From contig JANMEL010000111.1 of NCBI GenBank assembly GCA_031376885.1, positions 1 through 7,679 on the forward strand: a stretch of 7,679 nt of DNA, given 5' to 3'. Source of the stretch: Chamaesiphon sp031376885 (lineage in GTDB: Bacteria > Cyanobacteriota > Cyanobacteriia > Cyanobacteriales > Chamaesiphonaceae). Both the position numbers and the translations under genes were made by a program. Below the pieces are notes generated by a model that saw only the letters and a program-made list of their open reading frames with translations, was not told the origin of the DNA and made no database searches. Positions 5,788 to 7,679 of this stretch are shown one piece after another; the stretch's first letter is position 1; every line of letters begins with the position of its first letter.

Positions 5788-7578
5788 CTAATTCAGCACT
5801 GCTTTTAGTTCATCGGCGATTTGATTAAGTTCTCTGGTAGATGTTTTGACACGGTGCATCCCGACGGCACTTTCTTGAGAATCTTGGGAGATAATTGTCA
5901 TCGCACCCAGTACTTCTTGAATTGCCGTTGCCTGTTGTTTCGCACTCGCAGAGATATTTTGAGAGTTTAGAAACACATTGTTGACGGCATCTGTTACCCC
6001 AACAAAAGCAGCGGCGGTATTTTGAGCTAGTTGAATCCCTTCGGTGGCAGTTTTGGTACCTCGATCTGTTACCATCACAGTGCGATTAATTGCTGTCTGA
6101 ATGTTGGTAGATAGAGTATTAATCTTCTCCGCAGATTTTTTACTTTCTTCGGCTAGTTTGCGAATTTCTCCCGCAACTACACCAAATCCTTTCCCCTGCT
6201 CTCCCACCCGTGCTGCTTCTACAGCGGCTTTGAGTGCGAGCATATTGGTTTGCTTGGCTAGATCTGATACCAGATCGGATACATTTGTAATCTGCCTGGT
6301 TTGTTCGCCGAGATTGACGATTTGCTCGGCAATCTCATCTACCCTGTCACGCAAACCCGAAATCCCTTCTAGGGTGTCTCTTACTGACTGTGTACCTTCT
6401 TCGGCGAGAGCAAGTGCTGATTGCGCTCCATCGGCTGAGGCGTTGGCTTGTGTGGCTGTTTCGATGGAGATGATCTCTAGTTTATTGATGGTATCGGCGG
6501 TGGTGATGGCGGAGTTGGCTTGTTGGTTGACAGCGACTTCTTGAGATTGCACCGTATCGATAATTTCATTAGCAGAGGTGGTGATTGTTTGAATTGTGCG
6601 CTGGAGATATTTGGTAATTCGATCGATTAGAAAAGTCGCTCCAGCGACGGTCAATATTGTGCTTAAAATTGTCTCGATTAAAATCGTCAGTAATAGTGTA
6701 TTCAAGTTGGCATTAGCAACATCTTCATCAATGACTGAAAATGCCGTCCATGGGAGTTCTTCCATTCCTTCGAGTTTTTGCAAGGGAGCTGCAATGATTG
6801 CCTCTCTTTGACTATTGCTCGTGGTATTTTGGTGAGAGACTAGTTCACCTGTTTCCCGTGCTTTACTCAAGTCTCGATCTTCTGATTTGCCTGCATATTC
6901 ACCATTTGAACTGATGAATACTTTACCACTTTGACGATCCAAAATATGGTAATCTTCATTTTGATTAGCATAGTTTTTTAATGCTGTATCTATCCGCTCG
7001 ACTGGTGCTCTAGTTCTCACTACGCCGATGGTTTGACCAGTTGTGAGGTCTTTAATCGGTGCGGCGAAAAATATAGATATTTTGCCCGTATATCTACTAG
7101 GCTCTGGATCAGAAATAACTGCCTTACCAGTTTTCAGAGCATCTTGAAAGTATTGACGATCGAGATGATTTATTTTGGTTAATGGTTGACCTTTACTTTG
7201 AGCGATTAAATTACCTTTTAGATCGAAGACGGCAATACTATCATAAGCCTGATAACTACTGACAAATCGATCTAATAACTGATTCTTAGTAGCTAAAGAA
7301 GTCAACCCAGATACTTTAGCATCGGCAAAGACTGGTAGTGCAGATAAGATTTGAACATCTCCATTTCGCTCAAAGATAAATCGGTTGAGTCGATCGGCGA
7401 TATCTTGTGCCCTTGTCTTTTGAGTCTTAATAGTTTGTTGTTGAGCCGAATGACGTGCCTGCTGATAATTAAGTAAACCGATTGAACCGATCGGCACAAC
7501 TCCGAGGACGATCGCTAGGGCTGTTACCTTATATTTGAAGGAGATATTCGTTACTCTCATCCATAAATTGGTTTGCAT
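5788..7578 (-). CDS. Methyl-accepting chemotaxis protein 1 (Cache-type sensor, no HAMP, divergent tip)
   Basis: This 596-residue inner-membrane receptor has TM1 at about 17-37 and an extracytoplasmic Cache-like sensor at about 38-293: YDSIAVFDLKGNLIAQSKG at 112-130, DRQYFQDALKTGKAVIS at 140-156, ISIFFAAPIKD, and a membrane-proximal part with DYHILDRQSGKVFIS. TM2 lies at about 294-318, followed by a coiled-coil signalling domain without space for a HAMP. The hairpin tip reads QTNMLALKAAVEAARVGE (443-460). The nearly invariant Asn of this motif is Lys450, and the Ala before GE is Val458; E454 and R457 remain. The candidate methylation pair E393-E394 is kept, but the second pair found in receptor 2 is replaced here by Gln-Asn in the homologous LAQN stretch. 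It is first in the gene order, with a plausible promoter upstream. No Shine-Dalgarno is visible (ATACCCAAACTTT before ATG). The start fits a normal short cytoplasmic N-terminus. Confidence 0.93.
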   Translation of the reverse strand: MQTNLWMRVTNISFKYKVTALAIVLGVVPIGSIGLLNYQQARHSAQQQTIKTQKTRAQDIADRLNRFIFERNGDVQILSALPVFADAKVSGLTSLATKNQLLDRFVSSYQAYDSIAVFDLKGNLIAQSKGQPLTKINHLDRQYFQDALKTGKAVISDPEPSRYTGKISIFFAAPIKDLTTGQTIGVVRTRAPVERIDTALKNYANQNEDYHILDRQSGKVFISSNGEYAGKSEDRDLSKARETGELVSHQNTTSNSQREAIIAAPLQKLEGMEELPWTAFSVIDEDVANANLNTLLLTILIETILSTILTVAGATFLIDRITKYLQRTIQTITTSANEIIDTVQSQEVAVNQQANSAITTADTINKLEIISIETATQANASADGAQSALALAEEGTQSVRDTLEGISGLRDRVDEIAEQIVNLGEQTRQITNVSDLVSDLAKQTNMLALKAAVEAARVGEQGKGFGVVAGEIRKLAEESKKSAEKINTLSTNIQTAINRTVMVTDRGTKTATEGIQLAQNTAAAFVGVTDAVNNVFLNSQNISASAKQQATAIQEVLGAMTIISQDSQESAVGMHRVKTSTRELNQIADELKAVLN

Positions 7579-7613
7579 AAAGTTTGGGTATTGATGGGAT
7601 GATGTGAATTAAA

Positions 7614-7642
7614 AATATAAATATAGCGATCCTAAATGAGAA
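7614..7642 (-). promoter_or_regulatory. Candidate promoter for the receptor/CheA cluster
   Basis: On the minus strand TTCTCA (7642-7637) and TATATT (7619-7614) are separated by 17 bases. They match four of six and five of six bases of the -35 and -10 consensus of the housekeeping sigma factor. A start near 7607 would leave a leader of about 30 bases before the ATG at 7578. The region is very AT-rich, so chance matches are likely. Confidence 0.3.
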
Positions 7643-7663
7643 TCTAGATCTTTATTTTCCTAT

Positions 7664-7679
7664 CTCTGCGCCCTCTGCG
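7664..7679. repeat. Short tandem CTCTGCG repeat at window edge
   Basis: Two CTCTGCG copies (7664-7670 and 7673-7679) are separated by CC and run into the window end. Tandem CTCTGCG-type sequences are common in intergenic regions of many cyanobacteria, so this is probably the edge of a longer array. Confidence 0.45.

Noticed and set aside
6101..6544. 147-codon plus-strand open frame opposite receptor 1
   Set aside because: It mirrors the repetitive coiled-coil codons of the receptor; the Ser/Ala/Leu-rich product has no motif and no ribosome site.

Overview
This window is most likely from a cyanobacterium. The evidence is the dense CGATCG hexamers (more than twenty in the cheA-like gene alone), two complete HIP1 octamers GCGATCGC (623-630 and 3915-3922), short heptameric G-rich tandem repeats (STRR type) in the intergenic spaces, and a hybrid CheA of the type found in cyanobacterial taxis loci. 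Genus cannot be assigned from the sequence alone.

All five supported genes lie on the minus strand and are read from high to low coordinates: methyl-accepting protein 1 (7578-5788), a 206-base spacer, methyl-accepting protein 2 (5581-3779), a small S23/four-helix-bundle protein (3682-3311), a hybrid CheA histidine kinase with its own C-terminal receiver (3208-536), and a stand-alone CheB-type receiver protein (534-109). One base separates the CheA stop from the receiver gene. Bases 1-108 and the spacers on both sides of the S23 gene are rich in heptameric G-tract repeats.

Functionally this is a chemosensory (Che-like) pathway. Two membrane receptors with extracytoplasmic Cache-type sensor regions and no room for a HAMP domain would feed a CheA that carries Hpt, dimerisation, ATPase, CheW-like and receiver domains. 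CheA could phosphorylate its own receiver and the downstream CheB-like receiver. No separate CheW, CheR or methylesterase domain is present. In cyanobacteria such systems usually control type IV pilus motility, but nothing here fixes the output or stimulus.

The most unusual part is the junction 3209-3780. An S23-family gene with its own Shine-Dalgarno sits between receptor 2 and cheA, flanked by inverted heptad tracts. One tract contains the stop codon of receptor 2 and would place four GGGG runs just downstream in the mRNA. The other is C-rich in the mRNA and abuts the cheA start codon, which has no Shine-Dalgarno. The two tracts share a 20-base perfect inverted match and could pair across the S23 gene.
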